NCBI GenBank assembly: GCA_964618455.1
Contig: CAZUAQ010000001.1
Span: 1-64,000, forward strand
From: CAZUAQ01 sp964618455
Lineage (GTDB): Bacteria > Planctomycetota > Phycisphaerae > UBA1845 > PWPN01
Length of the DNA stretch: 64,000 bases
Direction of reading: 5' to 3'
This document shows, one piece after another, positions 7,575 to 17,158 of the stretch. Below the pieces are notes generated by a model, which saw only the letters and a program-made list of their open reading frames with translations, did no database searches and was not told the DNA's origin. Position 1 is the first letter of the stretch. The number at the start of each line of letters is the position of its first letter. The translations under genes were made by a program, and so were the position numbers.

Positions 7575-9500
7575 CTACTTCGCGTAGACCTCGAGGGTGG
7601 CGATGCTGGTGAACTGGGTGCTTCCGCCAGGATTTCCGGCGATGCGGATGGCGGTGGTGCGTACCGGTGCGAACGTCGCTTCGAACCACTGGCCCGCCTT
7701 GCGGTTGCGCTCGGCGGTGTGCGGTGGATCCCAGGAGAGGTTCTCGACCGGTTGCCACTGCCCCTCAGCGTCCCGCGCCTGGACGGTCAACGTCTCGAAC
7801 CAGCCACCGTTCTCGGCAACGCGGCCGACCTTGTATTTTACGCGCGAGACAGTGACGGGCGACTTCCAAGCGTAGCCATAGAAATCCTCATCCAGGTTGT
7901 TCTCTCCGTCATAGCTGTCGTAGTGCCCCTCGGCCAGTTCGTTGCGGATGATATCCAGATCGCGCGATCCTCCGCCGGTCGGTTGCGTCACTGCCGCCAG
8001 GACGGTGTCGGCGGATTGGGCCAGGTCGCGAGGCTTGACGATCACGGGCAGCTTCGTGCTTCGTTGCACGTCCTGATGGACGAGCGATACCCTGAGGTCG
8101 TAAGTGCCTTCGGCCGTCGGCGTGCCTTCCAGGGTAACGTCACCGTTTCTTTCGCGTTCCGCGGTCAGCCCCGGCGGAAGCTCACCCTCGAGCGTCACCT
8201 TGGTGGGGCGTCGTGGATCACCGCCGATGATCTCAGCCCGCACGGTGGCCGGCTCATCGAGATGGATGCGATGCGGTACGAGTCGGACCTCGACCGGTTG
8301 CCTGAAAATCGCATCGGTGGGAATGAGGAGCCGGGAGTCCTCGCCTTCGCCGATGACCCGGCCGCCATGAAGTTTCACGAGTTCGATCCCGAGATCGGCG
8401 GTGCGCCGGGCGATCTCCGTGATCTTCGCATCGGGCAGGCGGTCACGTGTCTGGTTCTTGTACGTGTCGTTCAGGGGTTTGTCCCACCCGTCGAGGATGT
8501 AGAGGTACTTGTCGGGGATGCTCGCGCTGCCCTGGCTTAATGCAAGGAGCCCGGCGAGCGTGGCGGCCTGGTTGTCGGCGTCGTATCCCGCCATGCAGGC
8601 GTAATGCAGCGTCTTCTCGAAATCGCCCTCCCCGTAGAGCAACGCCAGCACGCCCATGGCGCCGTTGAGAATGGCGGTGATCGGCCCGAGTTCCAGGTCC
8701 TGCTCCAGGCCTTTGCCGTCGAAGTACTTCTCCTTGATCTTCTTGCGGACTGCCACCCAGTCGTCGCCGTGCTCGGCCTTCCAGGCGCGCACATCGTCGA
8801 TGGCCATGCGATACGGACTTCCTTCAGGAACGTGGTCGTACCCGATCTGGCAGAGGGTCTCGACGTCGGTCTCAAAGTAAGCGGCGGCGTACATCACGTT
8901 GTACCAGATGGTCGGATGCGTGCCGTAGTCGTCATTGGTGACCTTGGCGGCCCAGTCAGCCTTGGCGGCGGCGTAGTCGAGCATCCCAGGCGCGGTCACC
9001 GCCCAGATCTCGCACACCAACTGCGGATCGATCTGGTACCAGTTCGGGTTGATGCCTTTCCGCCCGGTAAGCGGCGGCAGGTAGCCCTTGTCCATCAGCG
9101 TGCGCGCGGACTTGTTCGCCACCCAGATCCGGCGGTTGATACAGAGCTTCCAGAACTCCGCGACATGCTCGTACGTCGGCTCGACGCCGTGCTTCTCCAT
9201 CATGAACAGGTCGACGTACTCGATGTCGGTATCGTCGTCGCTGAATGCACCGTTGGCTTCGCGAATGCGCTTCAAGGCGCCCTCTTCCCAGCCGGTGATG
9301 GGTTCGGTCCGTGGCTCCTCGTTGTACGTGAATTCGTGGGACAGCCCGAACATGTTGCCGACGCACTGGCCGAGCCAGGAGGCGTAGACCTTGTCGTGGT
9401 ATTCCGCGACGGAGATCTCCTTGGTGCCGCCGGTTGCACAGCCGGGGAGCATCAGGAGGGAGAAGAACCCGGCAACAATGAAACGAGAACGACGATGCAT
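7575..9500 (-). CDS. Lipoprotein with ADP-ribosylglycohydrolase (ARH) domain and C-terminal discoidin-like domain
   Basis: A 641-residue exported lipoprotein with lipobox LPGC and Cys21 as the lipid site. About residues 30-380 are the all-helical ARH/DraG fold. The N-terminal metal site appears as FSDDDTDIEY near residues 85-94 and the C-terminal one as YDADNQAATLAGLLA. Next comes a putative-Ig module (PPGLTAERERNG, TAEGTYDLRV), then a C-terminal F5/8 type C-like carbohydrate-binding domain (about residues 500-641). The surface location and neighbours (Gfo/Idh/MocA, GH2) make removal of ADP-ribose from proteins less likely than action on a glycoside. This last point is inference. Confidence 0.8.
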   Translation of the reverse strand: MHRRSRFIVAGFFSLLMLPGCATGGTKEISVAEYHDKVYASWLGQCVGNMFGLSHEFTYNEEPRTEPITGWEEGALKRIREANGAFSDDDTDIEYVDLFMMEKHGVEPTYEHVAEFWKLCINRRIWVANKSARTLMDKGYLPPLTGRKGINPNWYQIDPQLVCEIWAVTAPGMLDYAAAKADWAAKVTNDDYGTHPTIWYNVMYAAAYFETDVETLCQIGYDHVPEGSPYRMAIDDVRAWKAEHGDDWVAVRKKIKEKYFDGKGLEQDLELGPITAILNGAMGVLALLYGEGDFEKTLHYACMAGYDADNQAATLAGLLALSQGSASIPDKYLYILDGWDKPLNDTYKNQTRDRLPDAKITEIARRTADLGIELVKLHGGRVIGEGEDSRLLIPTDAIFRQPVEVRLVPHRIHLDEPATVRAEIIGGDPRRPTKVTLEGELPPGLTAERERNGDVTLEGTPTAEGTYDLRVSLVHQDVQRSTKLPVIVKPRDLAQSADTVLAAVTQPTGGGSRDLDIIRNELAEGHYDSYDGENNLDEDFYGYAWKSPVTVSRVKYKVGRVAENGGWFETLTVQARDAEGQWQPVENLSWDPPHTAERNRKAGQWFEATFAPVRTTAIRIAGNPGGSTQFTSIATLEVYAK

Positions 9501-9667
9501 GGCGATGGTCCTTTGCCGGAGGGGGCGTACTCTTCAAAGCATCAACTCAGGGGCACGGAGCGCCGACGCTCCATGATCCGCGCAATCGTAGAGTGATTGT
9601 GTTGAACGAAAGGCTACTGCCTACCCGGAGAGGCGGCAAGGGGCAATGTATGCGAAGCGCTCGAATG

Positions 9668-9689
9668 AAAAAAGCCCGCCAAGGCGGCT
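9668..9689 (-). terminator. Intrinsic terminator after the Gfo/Idh/MocA gene
   Basis: Reading the minus strand, AGCCGCCTTGGCGGGCT forms a short GC hairpin with one bulge and is followed by six T (9673-9668). It begins right at the stop codon of the oxidoreductase gene. Confidence 0.75.
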
Positions 9690-10717
9690 CATCCGACCGG
9701 CAGGGTCTTGTTCTCTCTCGCGCTCTGCTTCTCGGTCAGCGCGATCATGACGGCATCGCGGCTTTCCTGCGGCGTAGTGAACGTGGGGTCTTCATTCCGC
9801 TCGATGCATCCCGCGAAGTACGCGATCTCCGCGAAGTAGGCGTCTTCGGTCGGCATCTCCGGCTCCACGGACTCCCCGTTGCCGGACAGCACGCGTAACG
9901 GCTTGCCGGTGACCATGTCCCAGACGACCGAAGCGTCGTCAAAGGCGGCGGTGAAACCCATGTTGAAGTTGAATCCCGGGTAGAGATCCCAGAACCCTTC
10001 GACCTGCACGACGACTTCCGGATCGTAATGCCAGGACGCATGCACGCGATCGTATCCGCCGCCACGACGATTGTACGCCTGGGCGGTAACGGCGCGGGGC
10101 TTGCCAAGAATCGAGAGGGCGAAGTCGACATCGTGGACGTGAAGATCGAGGATCGCTCCGCCGCTTCGCATGGGATCAATGATCCAGTTGCCCAGGGAGT
10201 AGCTGGGCGCGCTGGTCTGGCGGCGAAGGTGCAACGCGCGAAGTTTGCCGTAGCGCTTCTCTTCGATGGCCTTTCGCAGCCAGAGGTATTCCGGCCAGAA
10301 ACGCACGCATTGGGCGACCATCAAGCGGCCGCTGGAATTTTCGGCGGCGGCGATCATGGCATCGCAATCCTCCGCCGACAGGGCCATGGGTTTCTCAACC
10401 AGCACATGTTTACCGCGTTCGAGCGCCCCGATGGTGATGTCGCGATGCAGATCGGTCGGCGCGCACACATCGACCAGATCGATCTCCGCGTCTTCGAGCA
10501 TTTTCTGCCAGTCGTCGAAAGGGCGGATATCGCCAAGATCCCGTTGATCGCCTTGGGCGTCGGCAAGGTTGCCGCCGACCTTCGACCAGTCGCCCGCGCG
10601 GCGATCGGCGTCGCGATCGCACAGAGCCACGACGCGAGCGCGATCCGCGAGCTTCTCGTATTGGTTGAAGTGGTTGCGTCCGATGAACCCGGCGCCGACG
10701 AGACCCACGCGGATCAT
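9689..10717 (-). CDS. Gfo/Idh/MocA family NAD(P)-dependent sugar oxidoreductase
   Basis: A 342-residue cytoplasmic dehydrogenase. The N-terminal Rossmann domain starts immediately with MIRVGLVGAGFIGRNH, and the second signature EKPMA (residues about 111-115) holds the family's catalytic lysine. The C-terminal domain contains the HDVDFALSILG helix typical of the family, with His and Asp in the substrate pocket. ATG at 10717 is chosen because AGGAG sits eight bases upstream and the Rossmann strand begins there; the frame is open 31 codons further upstream. The substrate is probably an inositol or sugar derivative. It is transcribed toward the ARH lipoprotein gene, with a terminator between. Confidence 0.88.
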   Translation of the reverse strand: MIRVGLVGAGFIGRNHFNQYEKLADRARVVALCDRDADRRAGDWSKVGGNLADAQGDQRDLGDIRPFDDWQKMLEDAEIDLVDVCAPTDLHRDITIGALERGKHVLVEKPMALSAEDCDAMIAAAENSSGRLMVAQCVRFWPEYLWLRKAIEEKRYGKLRALHLRRQTSAPSYSLGNWIIDPMRSGGAILDLHVHDVDFALSILGKPRAVTAQAYNRRGGGYDRVHASWHYDPEVVVQVEGFWDLYPGFNFNMGFTAAFDDASVVWDMVTGKPLRVLSGNGESVEPEMPTEDAYFAEIAYFAGCIERNEDPTFTTPQESRDAVMIALTEKQSARENKTLPVG

Positions 10718-10841
10718 GATTCGATCTCCTGTTGTCTGGACTTCGCACATGGGCGACCGGTCGTCGCCTTTCCGGAGGGTCATCCTACCCGACCCGGCGG
10801 AACTGGCCAAAATGTGACGGTGGTGCTATTTTGCGTGCATC

Positions 10842-13640
10842 ATGAACAGAACCTCGCTTCTCACACTGGCCTGTCTGATGGTATCAATGTCTCTGTCTAC
10901 AGCGTCCGCCCGCGCGAAGGTCCCCTGGCCGGAACACCCCCGGCCCGACTTCCAACGCGAGGCGTGGATGAATCTCAACGGACCATGGGCGTTCGCCTTT
11001 GACCCCGACGACGCGGGCGTTCGTGAGGGCTGGTTCAAGCCTGACGCGCCGGCATTTCCTTCGCAGATCACGGTGCCGTTCCCCTGGGAATCCGCGCTGA
11101 GCGGCGTCAAGGTTCCCGAGGCGACATACATCGGCTGGTACCGCCGCTCGATTCAGGTTCCATCCGGCGACGCATGGCAGGGAAGCGAGGCGTGGCTCAT
11201 CATCGGGGCGAGTGACTTCCGCACGACGGTCTGGGTAAACGGCCGGCACGTCACGGATCATGAAGGGGGCTACACGCCGATCGAGGTCCATCTTGGTGAT
11301 GACGCCAAGGCTGGCCAATCCGTGGACCTGGTCATCCGGGTCGAAGACCGGACGGATCCACAGCAGCCGACCGGCAAGCAGGTCTACTGGTACACGACAA
11401 CGAGCGGCATCTGGCAGACGGTCTACCTTGAAGCCCGCCCGAAGCGGTTCATCCGGTCGTATCGCAGCGTGGCGGACATCAGGGCCGGCACGTTACGCGT
11501 GATTGCGCGCTTGAACGGTGATGCCGATGGGACGAAGCTGCGCCTGCGGAGCCCCGACGGTTCATTCGAAACAGTCACGGCTTCAGCATCCGATGATCAA
11601 GACGCAGCGACCCTTGAAGCCACGCTACACGTCAAGGAGCCGCGGCTCTGGAGCCCGGAATCGCCGCATCTCTATGATCTCGACCTCGAACTCATCGACG
11701 GCGATGGTGAATTGATCGATAGCGTGCAGACCTACTTCGGCTTGCGCGAGATCGGCGTCGATCGCGTGCCGGGCGAGGACTATCAATACATCACGCTCAA
11801 CGGCAAGCCGATCTATCTGCGCGGCGCCCTGCATCAGGCCTTCCATCCCGAGGGCATCTACCAGTATCCCGATGATGCCACACTCCGGGGCGACTACGCC
11901 CTGGCCAGGGATCTCGGTCTGAACTTCATCCGTATTCACATCAAGGCGCCGATCCCCCGGGCGTTGTACTGGGCGGATACGCTGGGCGTGCTCATCATGG
12001 AGGACATGCCCAACTTCTGGAAAGAATCGGACCGGGCCTTCGCGTGGTACGAAGCGATGGCCCCGCGCGTGATCGAGCAGGACACCACGCACCCGTCCGT
12101 ATTTTCCTGGTGCATGTTCAACGAGACGTGGGGCTTCCGCAGTGACGGGTATGGCAAAAAGGACCAGGCGTTCGTGAAGCGTATGGTCAGTCTGGCCCGA
12201 AAGCTCGACCCGACCCGCCTCGTGGAGGACAACTCCCCGAACGGGCGCGACCACGTCGAGACCGACATCAACTCGTGGCACTTCTACATCAATGACTACG
12301 AACGGGCGCGCGATCACATCCAGGAGGTCGTCGAACGCACGTACCCCGGCTCAGCGTTCAACTACGTCCCCGGATACGTTCAGGACAACGCACCGCTGAT
12401 CAACAGCGAGTATGGCGGGATCAGCTCGGGCATGGGCGACCAGGACGTGAGCTGGTGCTTCAAATATCTCACCAACGAGCTGCGCAAGTATGGCAAGATT
12501 GGCGGCTACGTCTATACCGAGCTGTCGGACATCGAGTGGGAGCACAACGGATTCGTGAACTACGATCGCACGCCGAAGGAGTTCGGGTACGACTTCTGGT
12601 TCCCGGAGATGACCGTGGCGGACCTGAACGGCGCGGACTTTGTCGTGATCGACGCGCCGCCCTGTGTGGAGTTCAAGCCGGACCAGAACCCGCGAATCGC
12701 CGTGAAGCTGAGCCACATGTCCGGCCGGGTGATGCGCACGCCGATGCTGCGTTGGCGGGTGGACTGGTACGACGCGCTGGGGCAGCGTACCGAGGGCAAG
12801 TGGCGGGCACGCCCCGCCAAGGTCGAGCCGTACCGCGTGGTCGAGCAGCCGCCGCTGGTGATCAACATTGACGAGGACGGCACGGAGGTGTTCGGGACGC
12901 TGCTGCTGGAATGGCTCGATCGCCGCGAGCCGATCGCCCGGAACTATATCAATCTCCGGGTGGATCGCCAGTCGGGCACGGGATGGCGGGTGCTGGATGC
13001 GCGTCGATTGGCATGCGCGTTCAATCCCTCGGAGGCCGCGCAGTGGTCGTTCACCGAGCGATGCGAACGGCGTGTCGCGCTGGCGGTGGAAAAGCTGGCC
13101 TCAACCGGATCGGGGGAGGCGGTGTACGAGATTGAATTGCCCGCGCACATTCCACTGGACGAAATCGCTCAGTTGACCGTCATGGCGGAACTGGCCGCCA
13201 AGGCGGGGGACGAAAAGCGCGCCTGGTCGACGCGACCGGGGAAAACGAATCTCCCGCACTATCCGCAAACGGACGTGAAGAAGACGCCTACCAACGTCAC
13301 GTTGACCATCAACGGTATCGAAGTCGAGACGCTACGGCTTCCCGACGATCCGGCCGACGCCCGCGGCGCGCTCTCGCACCATCGCGGCCACCAGGGAACG
13401 TACGGCTACCTCACGTCGTTCACACTGCAAGGGGCCAAACTGATCCGCGCGTTGCGTGAGGCGCGCGCTTCAGGGCAGATCACGCTTCGCTGGACCGTTC
13501 CACCCTCGGACGATGGCCAGGTCAATCACGGTCTGGCGATCTTTGGTGACGGCCTCGGACGCTACCCGGTGAAGCCGACGATCGTCTTCACCTACGCCTC
13601 AGGCCACGCTCTCCCCTTGTCCGCGCAGGAGACCGAGTAG
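10842..13640 (+). CDS. Secreted glycoside hydrolase family 2 (beta-galactosidase/glucuronidase-like)
   Basis: A 932-residue exported retaining beta-glycosidase. A signal peptide (residues 1-24) is followed by the GH2 sugar-binding domain with WVNGRHVTDHEGGYTPIE, an Ig-like domain and the TIM barrel. The barrel carries the predicted acid/base Glu428 in MFNETWGF and the nucleophile Glu523 in NSEYGG. The last 300 residues are additional beta domains. Export, and position beside the ARH lipoprotein and Gfo/Idh/MocA gene, suggest glycan breakdown outside the cytoplasm. The substrate (galactoside, glucuronide or mannoside) is not resolved. Its last 53 bases overlap the end of the opposing secretin-like gene. 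Confidence 0.9.
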   Translation: MNRTSLLTLACLMVSMSLSTASARAKVPWPEHPRPDFQREAWMNLNGPWAFAFDPDDAGVREGWFKPDAPAFPSQITVPFPWESALSGVKVPEATYIGWYRRSIQVPSGDAWQGSEAWLIIGASDFRTTVWVNGRHVTDHEGGYTPIEVHLGDDAKAGQSVDLVIRVEDRTDPQQPTGKQVYWYTTTSGIWQTVYLEARPKRFIRSYRSVADIRAGTLRVIARLNGDADGTKLRLRSPDGSFETVTASASDDQDAATLEATLHVKEPRLWSPESPHLYDLDLELIDGDGELIDSVQTYFGLREIGVDRVPGEDYQYITLNGKPIYLRGALHQAFHPEGIYQYPDDATLRGDYALARDLGLNFIRIHIKAPIPRALYWADTLGVLIMEDMPNFWKESDRAFAWYEAMAPRVIEQDTTHPSVFSWCMFNETWGFRSDGYGKKDQAFVKRMVSLARKLDPTRLVEDNSPNGRDHVETDINSWHFYINDYERARDHIQEVVERTYPGSAFNYVPGYVQDNAPLINSEYGGISSGMGDQDVSWCFKYLTNELRKYGKIGGYVYTELSDIEWEHNGFVNYDRTPKEFGYDFWFPEMTVADLNGADFVVIDAPPCVEFKPDQNPRIAVKLSHMSGRVMRTPMLRWRVDWYDALGQRTEGKWRARPAKVEPYRVVEQPPLVINIDEDGTEVFGTLLLEWLDRREPIARNYINLRVDRQSGTGWRVLDARRLACAFNPSEAAQWSFTERCERRVALAVEKLASTGSGEAVYEIELPAHIPLDEIAQLTVMAELAAKAGDEKRAWSTRPGKTNLPHYPQTDVKKTPTNVTLTINGIEVETLRLPDDPADARGALSHHRGHQGTYGYLTSFTLQGAKLIRALREARASGQITLRWTVPPSDDGQVNHGLAIFGDGLGRYPVKPTIVFTYASGHALPLSAQETE

Positions 13641-14946
13641 GAACCGCTTCCACGTCGGAAGCGGAGTCTTGTGTGTTTGCACGCGAAAGGGCCTGAGAGA
13701 CAGGCTGAAGTCCGATGCCGACGATCAGTCGCGTCGCCTCTTTGCGATCGTTCGCCTCCGACCTGATCTGCCCGAGCGTCCAGCCCATGCCCCCCTGGTC
13801 GATTTCAATCACGCTGTGCGTCATGCGTCTTGTGAACACAGGCAGCTTTGTGCCCCCCGAGCCCACGTCGATACTGCTTGGCGAGATGCTCGTTTCCTTG
13901 ATGTCCAATGCCAGCCGCGCCCTCTCGCCCGCGCGAATCCACCTGCCCTGCAGGTCCATGGAGATGCCGATGTCCTCATAATTGATCTTGGGCTTTCCTT
14001 GGTCATCAACGGAATCCAGCGTGGGGACCCTTTCACCGATCGTGACGTTGGCGTCTTGCCCTTCCTTCACCAGGATGGAGGGACGGCTGAGGATTTCGAG
14101 GTTGCCATATTTCTTAAGGGTGTCTTGCAGCTTCGAGGCATCTCCGCTTGCCTGGGACAGTTCGTCGGGATCGATCTCGTCGAGCGACTCGGGGTCCCCG
14201 GTCAGTTCACAAATCATCACCTTCAGCAACATGTCGGCCTTCTCCACCGTTGCGGCGATGGGTTCACCCCCCGCTTCGAGCAGGTCCGCCTGAAGGCGGA
14301 GCACGGTAACGATGGCGTCCGAGCCGTCCACCGAGTCCTCGCGGAACTTCACCAGGATGACCGGCTCATCGTCGCGGTGGGCCACGCTCTGCGTCACGTT
14401 CCACGTGTACCCGTAATAACGCGGCCGGCTGTCCCCTTCCGTTTGACGAGGCCAGACACCGCTGTACTCGAAGCGGTAGTCGATATCGGCGAGCGTTCCG
14501 AGATCCGTCTCCTTCCACGCGCCTTCGGCCGTCACACTCCATCCCAGCCGGGAGGAGTGAACTGCCTGAGAACCCGCCATCAGTTGCGGGGGTATACCGA
14601 AGCGTTCCTGAAACATGTTCTTCTGCCGGATATTCACGCGCGTATCCAGCCTGGCCACGGGTCGGGCGTCTCCCAACTCGGACAACCGCTCGAGCATGTC
14701 CGCCGCCTCGAGCACGGTTCGCTTGGCCTGGGAATAGTTCTCGAACATCGCGGCGTCGATCTGCAGCAGCGTCCGCGCCGAGCCGCGCACTTCAAACGCA
14801 TCGATCCGCAGGTGGGTATGCTGCGGTGAGGGGCGCGGCGCGTCGGCTTTTTCCTTCGCTTCGTCGCAGGGGGATTTCGCAGACAGTGACGTTGACACAC
14901 ACACGGTGGCCATCACGATCCAGATCCATTGCTTCCCATGCGTCAT
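13588..14946 (-). CDS. Secretin-domain (type II/III secretion-like) exported protein
   Basis: A 452-residue protein with a signal peptide (residues 1-23). About residues 275-410 match the secretin C-domain: NLEILSRPSILVKEGQDA, then IGERVPTL, IGISMDLQGRW, LDIKETSIS and THSVIEIDQG. True GspD/PilQ proteins carry N-domains and a longer barrel; here the preceding 250 residues are not recognisable as N0/N1 modules. It may be a reduced secretin or a secretin-fold envelope protein. The neighbour at 15022-15741 carries a shorter version of the same domain. Its final codons overlap the GH2 gene antiparallel, which is unusual. Confidence 0.7.
   Translation of the reverse strand: MTHGKQWIWIVMATVCVSTSLSAKSPCDEAKEKADAPRPSPQHTHLRIDAFEVRGSARTLLQIDAAMFENYSQAKRTVLEAADMLERLSELGDARPVARLDTRVNIRQKNMFQERFGIPPQLMAGSQAVHSSRLGWSVTAEGAWKETDLGTLADIDYRFEYSGVWPRQTEGDSRPRYYGYTWNVTQSVAHRDDEPVILVKFREDSVDGSDAIVTVLRLQADLLEAGGEPIAATVEKADMLLKVMICELTGDPESLDEIDPDELSQASGDASKLQDTLKKYGNLEILSRPSILVKEGQDANVTIGERVPTLDSVDDQGKPKINYEDIGISMDLQGRWIRAGERARLALDIKETSISPSSIDVGSGGTKLPVFTRRMTHSVIEIDQGGMGWTLGQIRSEANDRKEATRLIVGIGLQPVSQALSRANTQDSASDVEAVPTRSPARTRGERGLRRR
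13644..13664 (+). terminator. Hairpin just after the GH2 stop codon
   Basis: CCGCTTCC at 13644-13651 pairs with GGAAGCGG at 13657-13664 around five bases, starting three bases after the GH2 stop. It lies within the coding end of the opposing secretin-like gene and lacks a T-tract. Confidence 0.4.
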
Positions 14947-15021
14947 GGTTGATTCCCTTCGTCGGTATAGAAGTATGTCTCCGTCCCGTTCGGTTCGATG
15001 AACGGCATCTCGCCATCAATG

Positions 15022-15741
15022 TCAATCGCCCAATCGCGTCGCCACCAGGCGCACGATGGTCGTCGTCGCTTGATCCCCGGTCGCAGTCAATTCAAGCTGG
15101 TTGCACGCCATCAGCACCGGCTGCCCGCTCTTGACTGCGCGCGAGTACTCGCTGATGAGCCGCTCGGTGAACTGCGGCAGCTCGATGTTTTCGGTGATCC
15201 GGAGCGATTGATCGTGCTGGTCGCTGAACTCGAAGGCAAGATCAAGCCGCGCCTGCGTAGGGCTGACGTCGCTCTGCCACTCCCCGGCGATCTCCGCGCG
15301 AAAGCCGGTACCCTGATATCCGATCGAAGGCGTGAACACATCATTGCCGCTGACCAGGATGTCCTGCACCACCGGCACCGTCTCACCACTGCGAATCGTC
15401 GTACCGCGGTACAGATCGAACTCATTCTGATAGCGAAGAAGCGTTCGGACGCGGCCGAACTTCTCCAGTTCCATACGGACAGCCTGAGGCGTCGGGGCGG
15501 CCTCGGCCACGACATTGAGGTCCAGGTCCGCCATGCGATCCCGCGCGCAAACAAGTTCATACACGTCCATCTCCATCCGGGTCAGTTGATACACCGGATC
15601 GCGGACGTTGGCGGGGTCGATGATGCGTCCGCCGGTCTGAGCTTCGGCGGAACGATCGAACCCGCCGCTCCACACCGCCGCCGTCAGTACCGCGCCACCC
15701 ACCGCCGAGAGTACCACCAGAATCATTTTCGAGTTGAACAT
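15022..15741 (-). CDS. Exported protein with partial secretin-like domain
   Basis: A 239-residue protein with an N-terminal hydrophobic signal or anchor (about residues 4-22). GGAGGAAAT seven bases before the ATG at 15741 fixes this start over one eight codons upstream. Residues about 120-200 resemble the secretin core of the next gene: IRSGETVPVVQD corresponds to the VTIGERVPTL element, and GFRAEIAGEW to GISMDLQGRW. No function is known. It lies 75 bases upstream of the larger secretin-like gene on the same strand, so the two are probably co-expressed partners or paralogues. Confidence 0.65.
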   Translation of the reverse strand: MFNSKMILVVLSAVGGAVLTAAVWSGGFDRSAEAQTGGRIIDPANVRDPVYQLTRMEMDVYELVCARDRMADLDLNVVAEAAPTPQAVRMELEKFGRVRTLLRYQNEFDLYRGTTIRSGETVPVVQDILVSGNDVFTPSIGYQGTGFRAEIAGEWQSDVSPTQARLDLAFEFSDQHDQSLRITENIELPQFTERLISEYSRAVKSGQPVLMACNQLELTATGDQATTTIVRLVATRLGD

Positions 15742-16027
15742 CGGGATTTCCTCCTTGCAGGACATGCCGACAGATTGTTGAACCGCCCGACCGCAAGCCG
15801 TACAGGACCCCCGGCGGGCGAAGAACGGGACATTGGGAACTTACACCATAAGCGGAACACACCCCGGAAACGATCCTGCCTCGCGGCATCCGCTTATACC
15901 CGGCACTTGAAAGGGGGTTGCGGATGTGGATTCTTGCCCATAGAGGGACGGAAGCATAAGCTGATGCTCACACCCATCAGACACTTGTGAAGTGGCCACG
16001 ATGACTGCCATCCAGTGAGGGACACTC

Positions 16028-17041
16028 ATGCGATTTGCATACACCGGTCGTTCTCGCAAGGCAATCCATATGATGACGGTTGTCATCGGAGCATGGCTTC
16101 TGGCCTTGCCGATTTTCACGACGCTTCAAGCCGAAGAATCTGCAGCGACCCCATCGAATGCATCGACACGTTCCGCAGCGATCGAGAATCCAGACACCCT
16201 GTTTCCGCCGTCGCGCGAGGAAGTATTCAAGCGTGTCGATAAGGTCGAGTTGAAAATGCACATCTACAACCCCGAGGGGCATGAGGCCGGGCAGAAACGG
16301 CCGGTCATCGTCTTCTTCTTCGGAGGCGGATGGCGTGGCGGTTCGTCGGCTCAGTTCAAGCCCCATGCCGCGTACTTCGCATCGAGGGGGATGGTGACGA
16401 TGACGGCGGAGTACCGTGTCTGGTCTCGGCACCAGGCCAGGATCGTCGACTGCATCGAGGACGCACGGTCAGCGATACGATGGGTCCGTGCGAACGCCGA
16501 CACCCTGGGGATCGATCCTGAACGCATCGTCGCTTCCGGAGGATCGGCAGGGGGGCACCTGGCGGCGTGCACCGCCACCATCTCCGAGTTCGATCGCAAG
16601 GAGGAACATAAGAAGTTTTCGGCCGAGCCCAATGCGATCATTCTCTTCAATCCCGCGCTGAGCTTGAAGCCCGAACACTTCGATCAGAACGCCAAGCAGA
16701 TTGAGCGTGATTTCCTTCCGCGTGCCGGCGCGCCCCCGGAGGCCGTTTCGCCGGTGTTCCATCTGGACAAGAAGACGCCTCCAACTCTGATCCTTCACGG
16801 TACCGGCGATACGGTGGTTCCCTTCGCACAGGCGAAAGCGTTCGCGAAACGGATGAAGATGCTGGATCGCCCTTGCAAACTCGTCGGATATGACGGTCAA
16901 CCGCATGGATTCTTCAATTACCAGAAGGAACCCAAGACCTACTTCATCCAGACCGTGAAGGAAGCGGACGCGTTTCTGCGCGATCTGAAGTACCTGCGCG
17001 GAGAAGATCAGGTGGAGTCGTTCGTGAAGAAGCATCACTGA
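16028..17041 (+). CDS. Secreted alpha/beta hydrolase (esterase/lipase, BD-FAE-like)
   Basis: A 337-residue exported hydrolase with a signal peptide ending near residue 37 (TLQAEE). The oxyanion-hole loop is FFFGGGWRGG (usual HGGGW with the His replaced). The catalytic triad is readable: Ser173 in GGSAGGH, Asp261 in HGTGDTVVPF and His293 in GQPHGFF. Such enzymes often remove acetyl or feruloyl esters from plant polysaccharides. The ATG at 16028 follows GAGGG; an internal ATG at codon 15 would give a shorter signal peptide. It is monocistronic, with the converging DUF1961 gene downstream. Confidence 0.85.
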   Translation: MRFAYTGRSRKAIHMMTVVIGAWLLALPIFTTLQAEESAATPSNASTRSAAIENPDTLFPPSREEVFKRVDKVELKMHIYNPEGHEAGQKRPVIVFFFGGGWRGGSSAQFKPHAAYFASRGMVTMTAEYRVWSRHQARIVDCIEDARSAIRWVRANADTLGIDPERIVASGGSAGGHLAACTATISEFDRKEEHKKFSAEPNAIILFNPALSLKPEHFDQNAKQIERDFLPRAGAPPEAVSPVFHLDKKTPPTLILHGTGDTVVPFAQAKAFAKRMKMLDRPCKLVGYDGQPHGFFNYQKEPKTYFIQTVKEADAFLRDLKYLRGEDQVESFVKKHH

Positions 17042-17130
17042 ACCAGACCCGAAAGCAAAGAGATCGCTCTTCGAGCTTCAAGGAATGGCCTCAGCTGACC
17101 CCATCCTCAGGCCGTGTTACTCCAAGGTCG

Positions 17131-17158
17131 GAAGGAGGGATCAACTCCCTTCCTTCTT
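17131..17158. terminator. Bidirectional hairpin between converging genes
   Basis: GAAGGAGGGA at 17131-17140 pairs with the region 17146-17155 (one bulge) around TCAAC, followed by TTT on the plus strand. It covers the stop codon of the DUF1961 gene. Confidence 0.5.
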
